44,615 nt of DNA from a virus: positions 1 to 44,615 of the IMG/VR virus record IMGVR_UViG_3300032086_001497. One strand, written 5' to 3'. Every line of letters starts with the position of its first letter. Position 1 is the first letter of the stretch. A program made the position numbers and the translations under genes. The notes beneath the pieces are model-generated. The model saw nothing but the letters and a program-made list of their open reading frames with translations, ran no database searches and was not told where the DNA came from. Shown one piece after another: positions 15,570 through 23,445 of the stretch.

Positions 15570-15785
15570 TTATACTTCATCGGGGATAGGTTCTGGGCCT
15601 GGTCCCTGTTCTCCTTCGTTCTCAAGCAACTGAATCAGTGCAATGCTTTGGTCACGCAATTGACCAATCGTAGCCAATTCTTCACCACGAAAACCTCCAC
15701 GTGCAGCAACTGTGTCAATTACAGCAACTGTGCTGCGAGTAACTCTGTTCGCAAGATCAGTGATTTGTTCAATGTTATCTGACAT
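15570..15785 (-). CDS. Small protein A flanking gp45 (paralogue of 16485-16772)
   Basis: A 71-aa protein from ATG at 15785, preceded by a GGAG ribosome site; a longer frame exists but would overlap gp45. Residues about 20-55 (AVIDTVAARGGFRGEEL then IGQLRDQSIALIQLL) match the small protein on the other side of gp45 (NIIDIVSQRGAFKGEEL, VGRVRNRLVNFVQ). The pattern is two helices joined by an RG-x-F-[KR]-GEEL turn, with an acidic, Pro-rich C-terminal tail. Function is unknown. Position next to the clamp suggests a clamp- or transcription-linked accessory, as inference. Confidence 0.75.
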   Translation of the reverse strand: MSDNIEQITDLANRVTRSTVAVIDTVAARGGFRGEELATIGQLRDQSIALIQLLENEGEQGPGPEPIPDEV

Positions 15786-15789
15786 TATT

Positions 15790-16464
15790 TTATACTCCGT
15801 AAGTACTAGATTTTTCAAGCGCTACCCAATATTCAGTAGCAGTTTCAATATTCACAAAATGTGAAATTAATTTAGAAGAAATTCCAACCTCATAATCACC
15901 ATCAACCATTTTCAGATTGCTGATATTAAAAACGAAATTGAAACTCTCGTCTCCAAATGTTCCGTCCACATCAATAGAAAAAACATTAGATGTAGTATCT
16001 TTACTATCAATTACAGACAAACATACAACACCGCTTGAATTACTCACAGAAAGTTCTGTGTGTCCAAGCACAGAAGATGCACGTTTGATTTTTGATAGTG
16101 TCTGTCTATCTAGTGTGAATTTAACATCTGCATCAGGCATTATAATATCTTTTGATGGTTTTGTCAAGATGTCTAGGTCAGAGTAGTGATACTTTGTCCT
16201 AGACCGTCCTGAGTTGTCAATCACCAAAACATAGTTCTGTTCGAACTTCAGCCGTGGACTGTCCACTAGAGACAGCACACTGATAAATTCGTTTAGGTCA
16301 TAAATGCCAAAGGTCTCGGGAAAATCGATATCCAGTTTAGAAGAACTCAAAACATTCTTCGCTTCGGAAATAGTTTTTACCACGTTACCCTTTTCAATCA
16401 CAATGTTAGGATTGATTGTCGCATAGTTCTTAAGAACCGACATTGTTTTTTCAGAAAGTTCCAT
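15790..16464 (-). CDS. 45: Sliding clamp gp45
   Basis: Trimeric processivity clamp for gp43, and in T4 also the activator of late transcription with gp55 and gp33. The 224-aa protein matches T4 gp45 (228 aa): MELSEKTMSVLKNYATINPN at the start, IYDLNEFISVLSLVD near 54-68, FNFVFNISNLKMVDGDYEV near 174-192 and YWVALEKSSTYGV at the C terminus. Clamp loader, clamp, gp55 and late-promoter motifs are all in this window, so the T4-style coupling of replication to late transcription is likely kept. Confidence 0.96.
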   Translation of the reverse strand: MELSEKTMSVLKNYATINPNIVIEKGNVVKTISEAKNVLSSSKLDIDFPETFGIYDLNEFISVLSLVDSPRLKFEQNYVLVIDNSGRSRTKYHYSDLDILTKPSKDIIMPDADVKFTLDRQTLSKIKRASSVLGHTELSVSNSSGVVCLSVIDSKDTTSNVFSIDVDGTFGDESFNFVFNISNLKMVDGDYEVGISSKLISHFVNIETATEYWVALEKSSTYGV

Positions 16465-16484
16465 AATATAATTTCTCTAAAGTT

Positions 16485-16772
16485 TTACTCTTCAGTAGTT
16501 ACCTCTTCGACAACAACTTCTTCGGTTGCATCTGATGCACCTTCTTCCTCAGCTGCAGGTTGTTGTTGTGGTGATGCTGCTTGAACAAAGTTCACTAAAC
16601 GGTTGCGTACACGACCAACTGATTCTAATTCTTCGCCCTTGAAAGCACCACGTTGTGACACAATATCAATGATATTGATCATAGCAGTAAAGTCTTGCAG
16701 AGAAATTGAAACTTTAACAGTTTCACCTTCTGGTGCCTGATCTACTACATCTACATTTTCTACTTCACTCAT
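16485..16772 (-). CDS. Small protein B flanking gp45 (paralogue of 15570-15785)
   Basis: A 95-aa acidic protein. The core at about 20-65 (VSISLQDFTAMINIIDIVSQ, RGAFKGEELESVGRVRNRL) resembles protein A downstream of gp45. The N terminus (MSEVENVDVVDQAPEGETV) and C terminus (acidic, Gln- and Glu-rich, ending EEVTTEE) look disordered. It is the first gene after a consensus promoter and has an AGGAG ribosome site, so it should be strongly and early expressed. Function is unknown. Confidence 0.8.
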   Translation of the reverse strand: MSEVENVDVVDQAPEGETVKVSISLQDFTAMINIIDIVSQRGAFKGEELESVGRVRNRLVNFVQAASPQQQPAAEEEGASDATEEVVVEEVTTEE

Positions 16773-16811
16773 TTTTTACTCCTGTATTGAATTTTGAGTT
16801 GCAGTTAATAT

Positions 16812-16840
16812 ATAGTACCAAATTAAATAATAAATGTCAA
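16812..16840 (-). promoter_or_regulatory. sigma70-type promoter of the gp45 cluster
   Basis: TTGACA at 16835-16840, a 17-bp spacer and TACTAT at 16812-16817 on the minus strand. The -35 box overlaps the gp46 stop region. The expected start near 16805 leaves a leader of about 33 nt before the 95-aa gene, followed by gp45 and the second small paralogue. Confidence 0.8.
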
Positions 16841-18543
16841 ATAATTTTGCTGAAATTTTTAGATTTTGTAAACTCAATCTTTCTCTCAAACTTATTATCT
16901 AACAGTTCGCCTTTGTGAGAAATAATAAACACGTTCGTTTCATCATCAAGCGTGTCTAATATCTTCAACAAATTTTCTACACCATCAGCATCCAAACTTG
17001 AATCGAACGTTTCGTCTAGAATCAATAGGTTGGTTGCAACAGAGTTTTTCATTCTAGCCACCTGTCTCCAAGTGAAAAGTAATGCTAAGTCTATTCGTTG
17101 TTTCTCTCCCTCACTGAAAGACGAATAGGAAAAGACATCTCTGTGTCTTGAACGTATGGTCTCGTTGAACCCCTCATCCAAGTCAAAGTGAACATAGAAG
17201 TCTAGGACTTGTAGGTATTGGTTTGTGAGTTTATTAATAACGGGCAAGTATTGTTTGATGATTTTGGTTTTGATGCCGGAGTCTTTGAGCATTTCTGTGA
17301 TAACATTATTGTATTCCCGTTCCTCTGCGAGCTCCATTTTCCCCTGCACGAACGTCTCACGAGATCTTCGTAAATCTTCAAGCGTAGATTTTGCGGTTTG
17401 CAAACTATCCACGTGCATCCCCCCTGCGGATAGAGTATCTTGTAAACTTGCAATTCTGGCTTTGGTGGTTCTAATGTCACGCCTGTGCATTTCGACATCT
17501 TGAAACTCAGATGTTTCTTCACGCAAAAGGTTTTCATATTTTGTCATCTCATCGTATTGCGTTGATATTTGAAGTTCGAGTTTGAGTTTGGCGTCTTCGA
17601 TTTCTCCCTTTGCGTCGATGGTTTCATTGATTTTTTTACTTTTGGTATCAGCGGCGATTTCTTGATCGCAGGTGGGACATGTGTCGTTATCCTCATAGAA
17701 CGCTACATCCTTATCGAACTTCTTAATCTTAGAATCAAACTGAAAATCAAATTTCTCAAGTTTATCAATTTGTTTCTTGGTTGCAAACAGCAACTTCTCA
17801 ACTTCTCGTAACTTGGTATCAGTATACCCATCAACGAGTTTCTCCAGGCGGGCCAACTCTGCTTGCTGCTCAATTAGTTCATCTTCATATTTACTTTTGG
17901 CAGATTCAGAGATTTTTTCTAGTTCAAAGATATGATCTTCTTGTGTATCTATCTTAGAATTAACTAAGTCCAGATTGTGTGAGTTCTCAACAACCTTTTC
18001 CTTAAGTACAGCAATCTTTTCTTTTAGAATAGTATTCATTTTAGAAAAGACATTAATATCCAGTAAGTCTTCAATAACATCCCTTCGATGTTGGGCTGGC
18101 AGTTGCATGAAAGGAATAAACGACGAACTACCCAACACTACGATTTGATGAAAGGATTTATGATTAAGTTTCAGAATGTTCTGTTCCAAAACTTTTTGAT
18201 ATTCTTTGGCATGGGAATCTTGATTTATCATCGTTCCATCTTGCCATATCTCAAACTTTGCGGGTTTTATTCCACGAATGATTTTAAATTGTTGACCTAA
18301 TGCTTCAAACTCGACTTCAACTAGGCAGTCTTTGTTGTTTACAGAATTAACCAATTGAGGTTTATTCACATTACGATGTGCCTTACCGAACAGAACGAAC
18401 GATAAGGCATCCAACATCGTTGACTTACCCGAACCATTCTGACCAACAATAAGAGTAGACTTGACCAACTCTAGGTTGATTGTTGTCCATTGGTCTCCAG
18501 TGGAAAGAAAGTTTTTATATTTCAGTTGTCGAAATTTAATCAT
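16837..18543 (-). CDS. 46: Recombination endonuclease subunit gp46 (SMC/Rad50-like ATPase)
   Basis: ATPase partner of gp47 in resecting DNA ends for recombination-dependent replication and host DNA breakdown, 568 aa (T4 gp46 is 560). Walker A is VGQNGSGKS near 33-41. Two long coiled-coil arms flank a zinc hook CPTC (C289, C292). The ABC signature is SFSEGEKQRIDLAL and Walker B is LLILDETFDSSLD in the C-terminal lobe. Its start overlaps gp47 (ATGA). Confidence 0.96.
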   Translation of the reverse strand: MIKFRQLKYKNFLSTGDQWTTINLELVKSTLIVGQNGSGKSTMLDALSFVLFGKAHRNVNKPQLVNSVNNKDCLVEVEFEALGQQFKIIRGIKPAKFEIWQDGTMINQDSHAKEYQKVLEQNILKLNHKSFHQIVVLGSSSFIPFMQLPAQHRRDVIEDLLDINVFSKMNTILKEKIAVLKEKVVENSHNLDLVNSKIDTQEDHIFELEKISESAKSKYEDELIEQQAELARLEKLVDGYTDTKLREVEKLLFATKKQIDKLEKFDFQFDSKIKKFDKDVAFYEDNDTCPTCDQEIAADTKSKKINETIDAKGEIEDAKLKLELQISTQYDEMTKYENLLREETSEFQDVEMHRRDIRTTKARIASLQDTLSAGGMHVDSLQTAKSTLEDLRRSRETFVQGKMELAEEREYNNVITEMLKDSGIKTKIIKQYLPVINKLTNQYLQVLDFYVHFDLDEGFNETIRSRHRDVFSYSSFSEGEKQRIDLALLFTWRQVARMKNSVATNLLILDETFDSSLDADGVENLLKILDTLDDETNVFIISHKGELLDNKFERKIEFTKSKNFSKII

Positions 18544-19601
18544 ACGATTTCTAAGCTTTGCGCCTCAACCATTAACTCGTGTACTTTATTTTTGATACGG
18601 TCCTTGTCTAAGTCAGTGTCAACCGCATCTATGTAAGTATACAACAATTTATCTGTCGATTCAATAGAAATATTTTCGTCTTCAACTTGTGCTCCGGCAA
18701 AGTCCTGAAAGTTCTCAGCAATCTGTAATCCGTATATCTTCTTAGAATTAATACGGTCAATAAACTTTTCAAACTCAGCGGGTTTGGATTTATTAATCAC
18801 AATTACCTTTACGAATTTGTTATCGAGATGCGATACCTTAGTAAGGGCTTGTTTGGATGTTGTATCATCATACAAAATCTTTTCGAATATTGTAATCGGA
18901 TTTTCTACAGCAGTTAGTTCTCGTGTGTCGGTATCGAACACATGGAAATATTTTTTGTCGTTACAGTCAGACCAAAAGAATTCCATCTGTGAACCAAGGT
19001 AGTGAATGTTGTTATTCTGAGACTTTGTGTGAAAGTGACCGGACAATACCATGTCAAACTTTGAGAATAAACCAGCGTCCATGCCATCTGTGCAGGGAAT
19101 ACCCATCTGCATATCAAATCCATTTAACTCTAGATGTGCACCGCAGATATCAGCTTTACAAGTCGCAATGAAATCTCTTACACGTTTCTCGTTCTCGTTA
19201 TTAATCCAAGGGAGCAACGCAACTTTACATCCGTCATAGTCAACCACTTCGGGTTCTTCGATGATACGAACTTCCGACATATAATGACCAAGAAGTTCTT
19301 TCAAAGCATTTAATCGATTGGTATTCTTGAAGTAACAATCGTGATTGCCCGGAATAATATCCATATGAATACCATAGTCCCTGAGTTTGTCAAGGAATAT
19401 TCTTCGATTGTGATGTAACGCTTTAAAATTAATCGAAGTACGGTTTTCATAATAATCTCCAAGATGGAGAATCTTTTTGATATTATGTTCCTTTAGATAC
19501 GGAAAGAAAACATCGGTATAGAACCGTGATTGATATTCCATAAAAATTTCAGAAGAGTTTCGAATACCACAATGGGTATCATTCAGTATTGCGATTTTCA
19601 C
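18540..19601 (-). CDS. 47: Recombination nuclease subunit gp47 (Mre11-like)
   Basis: Metal-dependent phosphoesterase that works with gp46, 353 aa (T4 gp47 is 339). Motifs are NDTH at 7-10 (D8, H10), HLGDYYENR at 46-54 (D49), PGNHDCY at 84-90 (N86, H87), CGAHLEL and LSGHFHTKSQ. The frame opens with GTG at 19601, whose GTGA overlaps the stop of the small gene upstream. No ATG lies near, and the start matches T4 gp47 (MKIAILNDTH). Confidence 0.96.
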   Translation of the reverse strand: MKIAILNDTHCGIRNSSEIFMEYQSRFYTDVFFPYLKEHNIKKILHLGDYYENRTSINFKALHHNRRIFLDKLRDYGIHMDIIPGNHDCYFKNTNRLNALKELLGHYMSEVRIIEEPEVVDYDGCKVALLPWINNENEKRVRDFIATCKADICGAHLELNGFDMQMGIPCTDGMDAGLFSKFDMVLSGHFHTKSQNNNIHYLGSQMEFFWSDCNDKKYFHVFDTDTRELTAVENPITIFEKILYDDTTSKQALTKVSHLDNKFVKVIVINKSKPAEFEKFIDRINSKKIYGLQIAENFQDFAGAQVEDENISIESTDKLLYTYIDAVDTDLDKDRIKNKVHELMVEAQSLEIV

Positions 19602-19756
19602 CAGTTATGCACCACGTTTGCCATTATAAAAAAACACGTAAGAAAATTAACCCCCACAATAATAGTGCGTAGGAGTGCAACATAATTATCGTAAGGTTCC
19701 GTCTTATCATCAGAGAATCCACCAAGGGCGTACTTCCAAATAGTCCAGAGTTTCAT
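19598..19756 (-). CDS. Small membrane protein between gp55 and gp47
   Basis: A 52-aa frame from ATG at 19756 to a TGA overlapping the gp47 start codon. The product begins MKLWTIWKYALGGFSDDKTE, then has one hydrophobic helix (LLRTIIVGVNFLTCFFIMANVV) and ends HNW. From memory, a similar short protein sits beside gp47 in many marine T4-like phages (WTIWKxALGxFSD pattern), which supports it being real. Function is unknown; inner-membrane location is inferred. Confidence 0.75.
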   Translation of the reverse strand: MKLWTIWKYALGGFSDDKTEPYDNYVALLRTIIVGVNFLTCFFIMANVVHNW

Positions 19757-19759
19757 ATA

Positions 19760-20344
19760 TTATACCAAAAAATCTGAAAGATCGGAATCAGCGTGTCGGG
19801 TTCTCTTCTTTCGTTCTTTCTTTGAATACTCTTTTATAGCCTCATCACTTTCTTTCACTGCGTCAATACGTTCACGCAGGTCATCAATGAATGCCTGTGT
19901 TTGTTTTGCAGCTGGGTTGTTCTCAAATTCTTCTGCGACCAGTTGTTCCAAACCTGTTTCAGATAAGTATCGAAGTTTGATATCTTGTTGTTTCTTTTCT
20001 TTCTGAATCCTACGCAGGAATGCGTACCACGAAATCTGTGTAAAGTATGCGAACGCATTTGGTTTACCAGTACGTGTAGCGGTCTCTATGTTGTAGTTAT
20101 CAATCGCCTTGAGACAGTTCTCTACAGCGTCCATCACCATCTCTTCACGATAGGTGTAACGAACAAAGTTTGCCTTGTGTGATAAACCCTCAGCAATTTT
20201 TAGAAAACATCGGGCGATGTAATCTGGAATCATAGGCTTAGGTTTTCCACGTGCTACAAATTCATTTGCACTCTTTACATGGTCCACAACCGCTTGGGAA
20301 AACTGTGCGTTGTTTACGTAATGTGGTTTTTCTTCTTTCTTCAT
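19760..20344 (-). CDS. 55: Late-transcription sigma factor gp55
   Basis: Directs host RNA polymerase to TATAAATA late promoters. A 194-aa product from ATG at 20344 (MKKEEKPHYVNN); a longer non-ATG frame is less likely. T4 gp55 is 185 aa. PDYIARCFLKIAEGLSHKANF and YREEMVMDAVENCLKAI are the sigma region-2-like helices. NAFAYFTQISWYAFLRRIQKEKKQQ is the highly conserved -10 recognition block. The C-terminal end DLSDFLV is a clamp-binding type motif, as in T4 where gp55 contacts gp45. A promoter with an extended -10 lies about 30 bases upstream. Confidence 0.95.
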   Translation of the reverse strand: MKKEEKPHYVNNAQFSQAVVDHVKSANEFVARGKPKPMIPDYIARCFLKIAEGLSHKANFVRYTYREEMVMDAVENCLKAIDNYNIETATRTGKPNAFAYFTQISWYAFLRRIQKEKKQQDIKLRYLSETGLEQLVAEEFENNPAAKQTQAFIDDLRERIDAVKESDEAIKEYSKKERKKRTRHADSDLSDFLV

Positions 20345-20376
20345 ATAACAAATCTCATAAATCAAAACATAAATTA

Positions 20377-20405
20377 ATTATTACATAAAATTTTTTTCTT
20401 ATCAA
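20377..20405 (-). promoter_or_regulatory. sigma70-type promoter of gp55
   Basis: TTGATA at 20400-20405, a 17-bp spacer and AATAAT at 20377-20382, with TG one base before the -10 box (extended -10), on the minus strand. The start near 20370 gives a leader of about 26 nt before the gp55 ATG. Confidence 0.65.
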
Positions 20406-20458
20406 GCTTGACTTTTTAAAAAAAATATGTTACCCTAAAGCTTAACACGCCAGGGATA

Positions 20459-20492
20459 ATATACCTAATGATTAGGTGTATATACCTAATGA
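20459..20492. repeat. Paired 13-bp direct repeats with dyad symmetry upstream of gp55
   Basis: ATATACCTAATGA occurs at 20459-20471 and 20480-20492, spaced exactly 21 bp, about two helical turns. Within the first copy CCTAAT-G-ATTAGG (20464-20476) is a perfect inverted repeat. The array covers the last codons of the 149-aa gene and the start of the gap before gp55. An operator or an RNA hairpin site is possible. The rest of 20345-20485 holds the gp55 promoter and an A/T-rich run. Confidence 0.6.
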
Positions 20493-20935
20493 ATTAAGGG
20501 TGGAAATGGAATGATATTACTGGGTTTATCGGAATCTGAACTTCCTTCCATATCTTTTTTTGTTAGTTCTAAAAGGTAATCAGCAAGTTTTTGATATTTT
20601 CTTTTTCTCTCATAAGAGTATTCTTCACGTCGGTCATCACCAGACTCATTCATATCTTTAACAGCAACATCGTATTGGTATACCAAATATTCTGTAGGTT
20701 CAGCAGTTGAGATAATGTGGTCTGAATTAATTATAATTAAATCTTCAGTAAGTTCTTGATAATGCATCCAAGGCTTGAACATATATATTCTTTGTTCATT
20801 ACTGTGCATCCAAACAATTTCCATACAATTACGAACAACAATTTCAGAAAAATTTTCTTCAGCCCATTCAATTACATCACAAACAATTTCTTGTCCGTTT
20901 GTTAAAATAAATTGTTTTACATTTCTTTTTTTCAT
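20486..20935 (-). CDS. Hypothetical protein with possible Sm-like N-terminal domain
   Basis: A 149-aa protein. Residues about 7-80 alternate strands in an Sm/SH3-like order: QFILTNGQEIVCDVIEW, FSEIVVRNCMEIVW, RIYMFKPWMHYQ, DLIIINSDHIISTAEPT, then EYLVYQY. The C-terminal third is charged and helical and ends with a proline-rich PSNIIPFPPLIH. I infer the fold from this pattern alone. It lies between uvsW and gp55; its ATG overlaps the UvsW stop. If Sm-like, RNA binding would be a reasonable guess, without direct support. Confidence 0.55.
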   Translation of the reverse strand: MKKRNVKQFILTNGQEIVCDVIEWAEENFSEIVVRNCMEIVWMHSNEQRIYMFKPWMHYQELTEDLIIINSDHIISTAEPTEYLVYQYDVAVKDMNESGDDRREEYSYERKRKYQKLADYLLELTKKDMEGSSDSDKPSNIIPFPPLIH

Positions 20936-22407
20936 CAGATTTTTATTTCATGCATCTTATAAGGAAACTCTTCAGAATTATATATCTTAACTCTTTCAGC
21001 GCTGTGTCTCAAGGTGAAGTTTGGTTTTCCTCTGCTACGCAAGTCATCCGCAACATCGTATAGTTTAGTTGTTCTTCCGTCATCGGAGACTCGCAAACCT
21101 CTTCCAATCGATTGTAAGACTCGTATTTGTGATTTACTAGGACTAGCGAATATAATGTTATGGATATTACGAATGTTGATACCAGTACTGAAGGTTCCCA
21201 AGGATGCAAGAACAATTGAGTTAGTTTGTTTTTCAACAATTTTCCTAACGGCCTCTCTGTCGTTTGTTTTCGTTTCGCCTGACACGTAAAATAATCTTCG
21301 TCCATCATCTAATTTATTCTCAATCAACTCTCTTAGAACTTTACCATGTTTCTCTACTAAATTAAATAAAACTAGTGTGTTACCGTCAAGACTACAAGCA
21401 AGATTGCGAAGAAAACGGTTTCTAGCTTCACATGTAACTAAGAAATCAATTTCCTCTTGATAGGTAATGTTAGAAAGTTTTTCTCTAATTTCTTTATCGT
21501 ATTTAAGTAACAGTATATCTATATCTAACTTTGCTAGAGTTTTTTGTTCTTGAAGTTTTGCTGTAGTGGTCACTTTGTGTACAGGCCCAAATAAACCTTC
21601 AAGTACCATCTTGTTTGTTTGAGTACCGTCTAAAGTTCCAGTTGTGCCAAATCGATACTCAGCGTTAACTGCTTTGTTCATAATAGAGGAAAGAGATTTG
21701 GCTTTAAACCCGTGACACTCATCTCCAATCACCATACCGAACTTTTCGAACCAACGTGGACCTAGTTTATGAATTGACTGCCACGTACTAATCATTACAG
21801 ATTTTTCGGTGTCTTTATCTTTACCGGAATAAATGAGATGACAATTATTTTCGGCATCAAAGTTATAACTATTAAAGTCGGAATACATCTGTTCCACCAG
21901 ACTAGTAGTTGGAACAATCAACAAAACTTTTTTATCTTTATATCGGTCAAGATACCATCTAAGAAGAAGATAGATGATAAAAGATTTACCGGAACCTGTA
22001 GGAGACACCAGAACACTTCTTTTATTTTCTAATGCATGTATGAAGGCATCATACTGATAGTCACGAGGCATAAACGGCAGATTGATTTTTTCAATCCATC
22101 GCATAAGGTCCATATGGTTTAGTTTGTTTTTAGTGCCAGGCCATCCATAAGGCGTTTCTTCATATTTCAACGGTACGCCTTTTCGATAGACAAACTTTTC
22201 TATTTCTGATAGAAGACCGGCATTGATTTCGCCGTTCATACGATTCAACAGATGAATCTTACCATCCCACCTTCGTGATTTAAATGCGGGCATGTATTTT
22301 GCGCCTGGCACGTCAAAAGAAAAATAATCATACAACTCCTGAGCCAGTGAAGTTTCACACTCCACTAACTGTAACATCGCATGATTTTTTAACTTCAACT
22401 TAATCAC
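20935..22407 (-). CDS. uvsW: UvsW helicase (SF2, RecG-like role)
   Basis: ATP-dependent RNA-DNA/DNA helicase that unwinds R-loops and branched DNA, moving replication from origin- to recombination-dependent mode. I start it at GTG 22407, giving 490 aa, because the upstream uvsY stop sits at TAATGTG; a TTG frame upstream would overlap uvsY by 32 bp. Motif I is SPTGSGKS near 135-142, motif II DECH near 229-232, motif III GTTGTL and motif VI QSIGRGLR near the C terminus. The N-terminal region with WDGKIHL matches T4 UvsW. Confidence 0.95.
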   Translation of the reverse strand: MIKLKLKNHAMLQLVECETSLAQELYDYFSFDVPGAKYMPAFKSRRWDGKIHLLNRMNGEINAGLLSEIEKFVYRKGVPLKYEETPYGWPGTKNKLNHMDLMRWIEKINLPFMPRDYQYDAFIHALENKRSVLVSPTGSGKSFIIYLLLRWYLDRYKDKKVLLIVPTTSLVEQMYSDFNSYNFDAENNCHLIYSGKDKDTEKSVMISTWQSIHKLGPRWFEKFGMVIGDECHGFKAKSLSSIMNKAVNAEYRFGTTGTLDGTQTNKMVLEGLFGPVHKVTTTAKLQEQKTLAKLDIDILLLKYDKEIREKLSNITYQEEIDFLVTCEARNRFLRNLACSLDGNTLVLFNLVEKHGKVLRELIENKLDDGRRLFYVSGETKTNDREAVRKIVEKQTNSIVLASLGTFSTGINIRNIHNIIFASPSKSQIRVLQSIGRGLRVSDDGRTTKLYDVADDLRSRGKPNFTLRHSAERVKIYNSEEFPYKMHEIKI

Positions 22408-22408
22408 A

Positions 22409-22852
22409 TTAGAAACCAGCTTCAAACTTCTTATAGTCAATCATATTCTTAATGGTCTGATGTCGCCAGTTAAGATTGTTAATAATTTCAGATAGTGTAT
22501 CTATCACAGTTTTAATGTATTGAATTTTTGCTTCGGATTGTTGAAGTTCAGGGTCACTCTCATAGTAGTGTTCCATTTCACCTTTCAGAATCTTTAGACC
22601 ATTGAAGGGGTCTGGGTCCCAACCTTTTTCTTCTATTGACTTTTGGTCTAACTTTCCATTATAATATAACCACTTATCTTTCCGAAGGATCTTCTGTTTG
22701 AACTCCGCATCTTTCATCCTTAACTTAGCATCAGCTAGAATAGACAAATACTTAGAGTGTAGTGCGGGAGTGTTACGAGATGTTTCATCTAGGTGTGCTG
22801 AAGGAATTTTACTATCCTCTTCCCACATAGACAAGATATCTTTTAAATCCAT
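22409..22852 (-). CDS. uvsY: UvsY recombination mediator
   Basis: Loads UvsX on gp32-covered single-stranded DNA. The 147-aa protein (T4 UvsY is 137) shows the family layout: short N-terminal helix MDLKDILSMWEED, then LDETSRNTPALHSKYLSILA, a lysine-rich KQKILRKDKWLYYNGK, ILKGEMEHYYESDPEL, and a C-terminal IKNMIDYKKFEAGF that aligns with T4's IQDMRAFEAGK. An AGGAAG ribosome site and a promoter with extended -10 lie directly upstream. It is coupled to uvsW. Confidence 0.93.
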   Translation of the reverse strand: MDLKDILSMWEEDSKIPSAHLDETSRNTPALHSKYLSILADAKLRMKDAEFKQKILRKDKWLYYNGKLDQKSIEEKGWDPDPFNGLKILKGEMEHYYESDPELQQSEAKIQYIKTVIDTLSEIINNLNWRHQTIKNMIDYKKFEAGF

Positions 22853-22863
22853 TGTGTTGACTT

Positions 22864-22901
22864 CCTAGTAATTTTCTGGTATTATACCACACTTAACTAG
22901 G
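22864..22901. promoter_or_regulatory. Nested palindrome centred on the uvsY -10 box
   Basis: Outer arms CCTAGT (22864-22869) and ACTAGG (22896-22901) enclose an inner palindrome GGTATTATACC (22878-22888). Both have the same centre, near 22883, which is the -10 box of the uvsY promoter. This looks like a repressor or activator operator, or a sigma-appropriation site. Confidence 0.6.
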
Positions 22902-22909
22902 AGATTCAA
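22881..22909 (-). promoter_or_regulatory. sigma70-type promoter (extended -10) of uvsY-uvsW
   Basis: TTGAAT at 22904-22909, a 17-bp spacer and a perfect TATAAT at 22881-22886 preceded by TGG (extended -10), on the minus strand. The predicted start near 22874 gives a leader of about 22 nt with the AGGAAG ribosome site. Nothing else was seen in the 58-bp gap between uvsY and the next gene. Confidence 0.8.
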
Positions 22910-22910
22910 G

Positions 22911-23408
22911 TTATAGTAATTCGAAATAGGAGTACCTAAAACCAGCACTAAATGTTAGGGGTGAAATTTCTGTGTTTGTTGCAGCAAATTCGATACCTGT
23001 TACGTTGACAGGAAACGCATTGACATAACGAATTTGTTTCTTTGCATTGTTGTGACTAGAAAGAATGGTTACTGTAATATCAGCTTCAGAACCAATACCA
23101 GATAAAAGAGTTCCAGCTGAGGTTTTATATTCATCATTGACAATACGATTCAACCAAGCAAACATTTCTTCGTATGATTTCATATCTTCATCAACTAGGA
23201 AAGTGAACTGCACTTCATCAAACAATATTTTATCCCCAATGATGGGCACATTCCTTCTCTGGTATGGTGCCTCTACTTCCGAGACAGAGACGCTAGGGTG
23301 TGATACGGACTGTGCAAAGTACTGGATATTAGGATAGTTCTCCTTAGAGATAGAGACCGCAAATCCAGTAGGTTGAAGATAGTTAATGTTGCTTGTCAGT
23401 TCTGCCAC
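22911..23408 (-). CDS. Tail-tube-fold virion protein; position of gene 3 (tail completion)
   Basis: A 165-aa protein with the GTG start at 23408 preceded by AAGG. The middle, from TGFAVSISKENYPNIQYFAQ through PSVSVSEVEAP and IIGDKILFDEVQFTFLVDED to YEEMFAWLNRIV, has the order of strands seen in tail-tube-like proteins. It ends PLTFSAGFRYSYFELL. It differs from the gp19 tube protein at 40.2 kb, so it is a distinct tail protein. Marine T4-like phages carry gene 3 between gp23 and uvsY, and this fits that slot. A late promoter lies 28 bases upstream. Structural role is likely; the exact gene name is inferred. Confidence 0.65.
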   Translation of the reverse strand: MAELTSNINYLQPTGFAVSISKENYPNIQYFAQSVSHPSVSVSEVEAPYQRRNVPIIGDKILFDEVQFTFLVDEDMKSYEEMFAWLNRIVNDEYKTSAGTLLSGIGSEADITVTILSSHNNAKKQIRYVNAFPVNVTGIEFAATNTEISPLTFSAGFRYSYFELL

Positions 23409-23435
23409 GGTATGTAAACCTTTAATCGTTTCTTC

Positions 23436-23443
23436 TATTTATA
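23436..23443 (-). promoter_or_regulatory. T4-type late promoter
   Basis: An exact TATAAATA on the minus strand, 28 bases upstream of the GTG of the tail-tube-fold gene. It lies just beside a divergent host-type promoter on the plus strand. Confidence 0.8.
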
Positions 23444-23445
23444 CC

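Noticed and set aside
20408-20437. Plus-strand promoter TTGACT-N17-TACCCT near gp55
   Set aside because: The -10 box is poor and no plus-strand gene follows.
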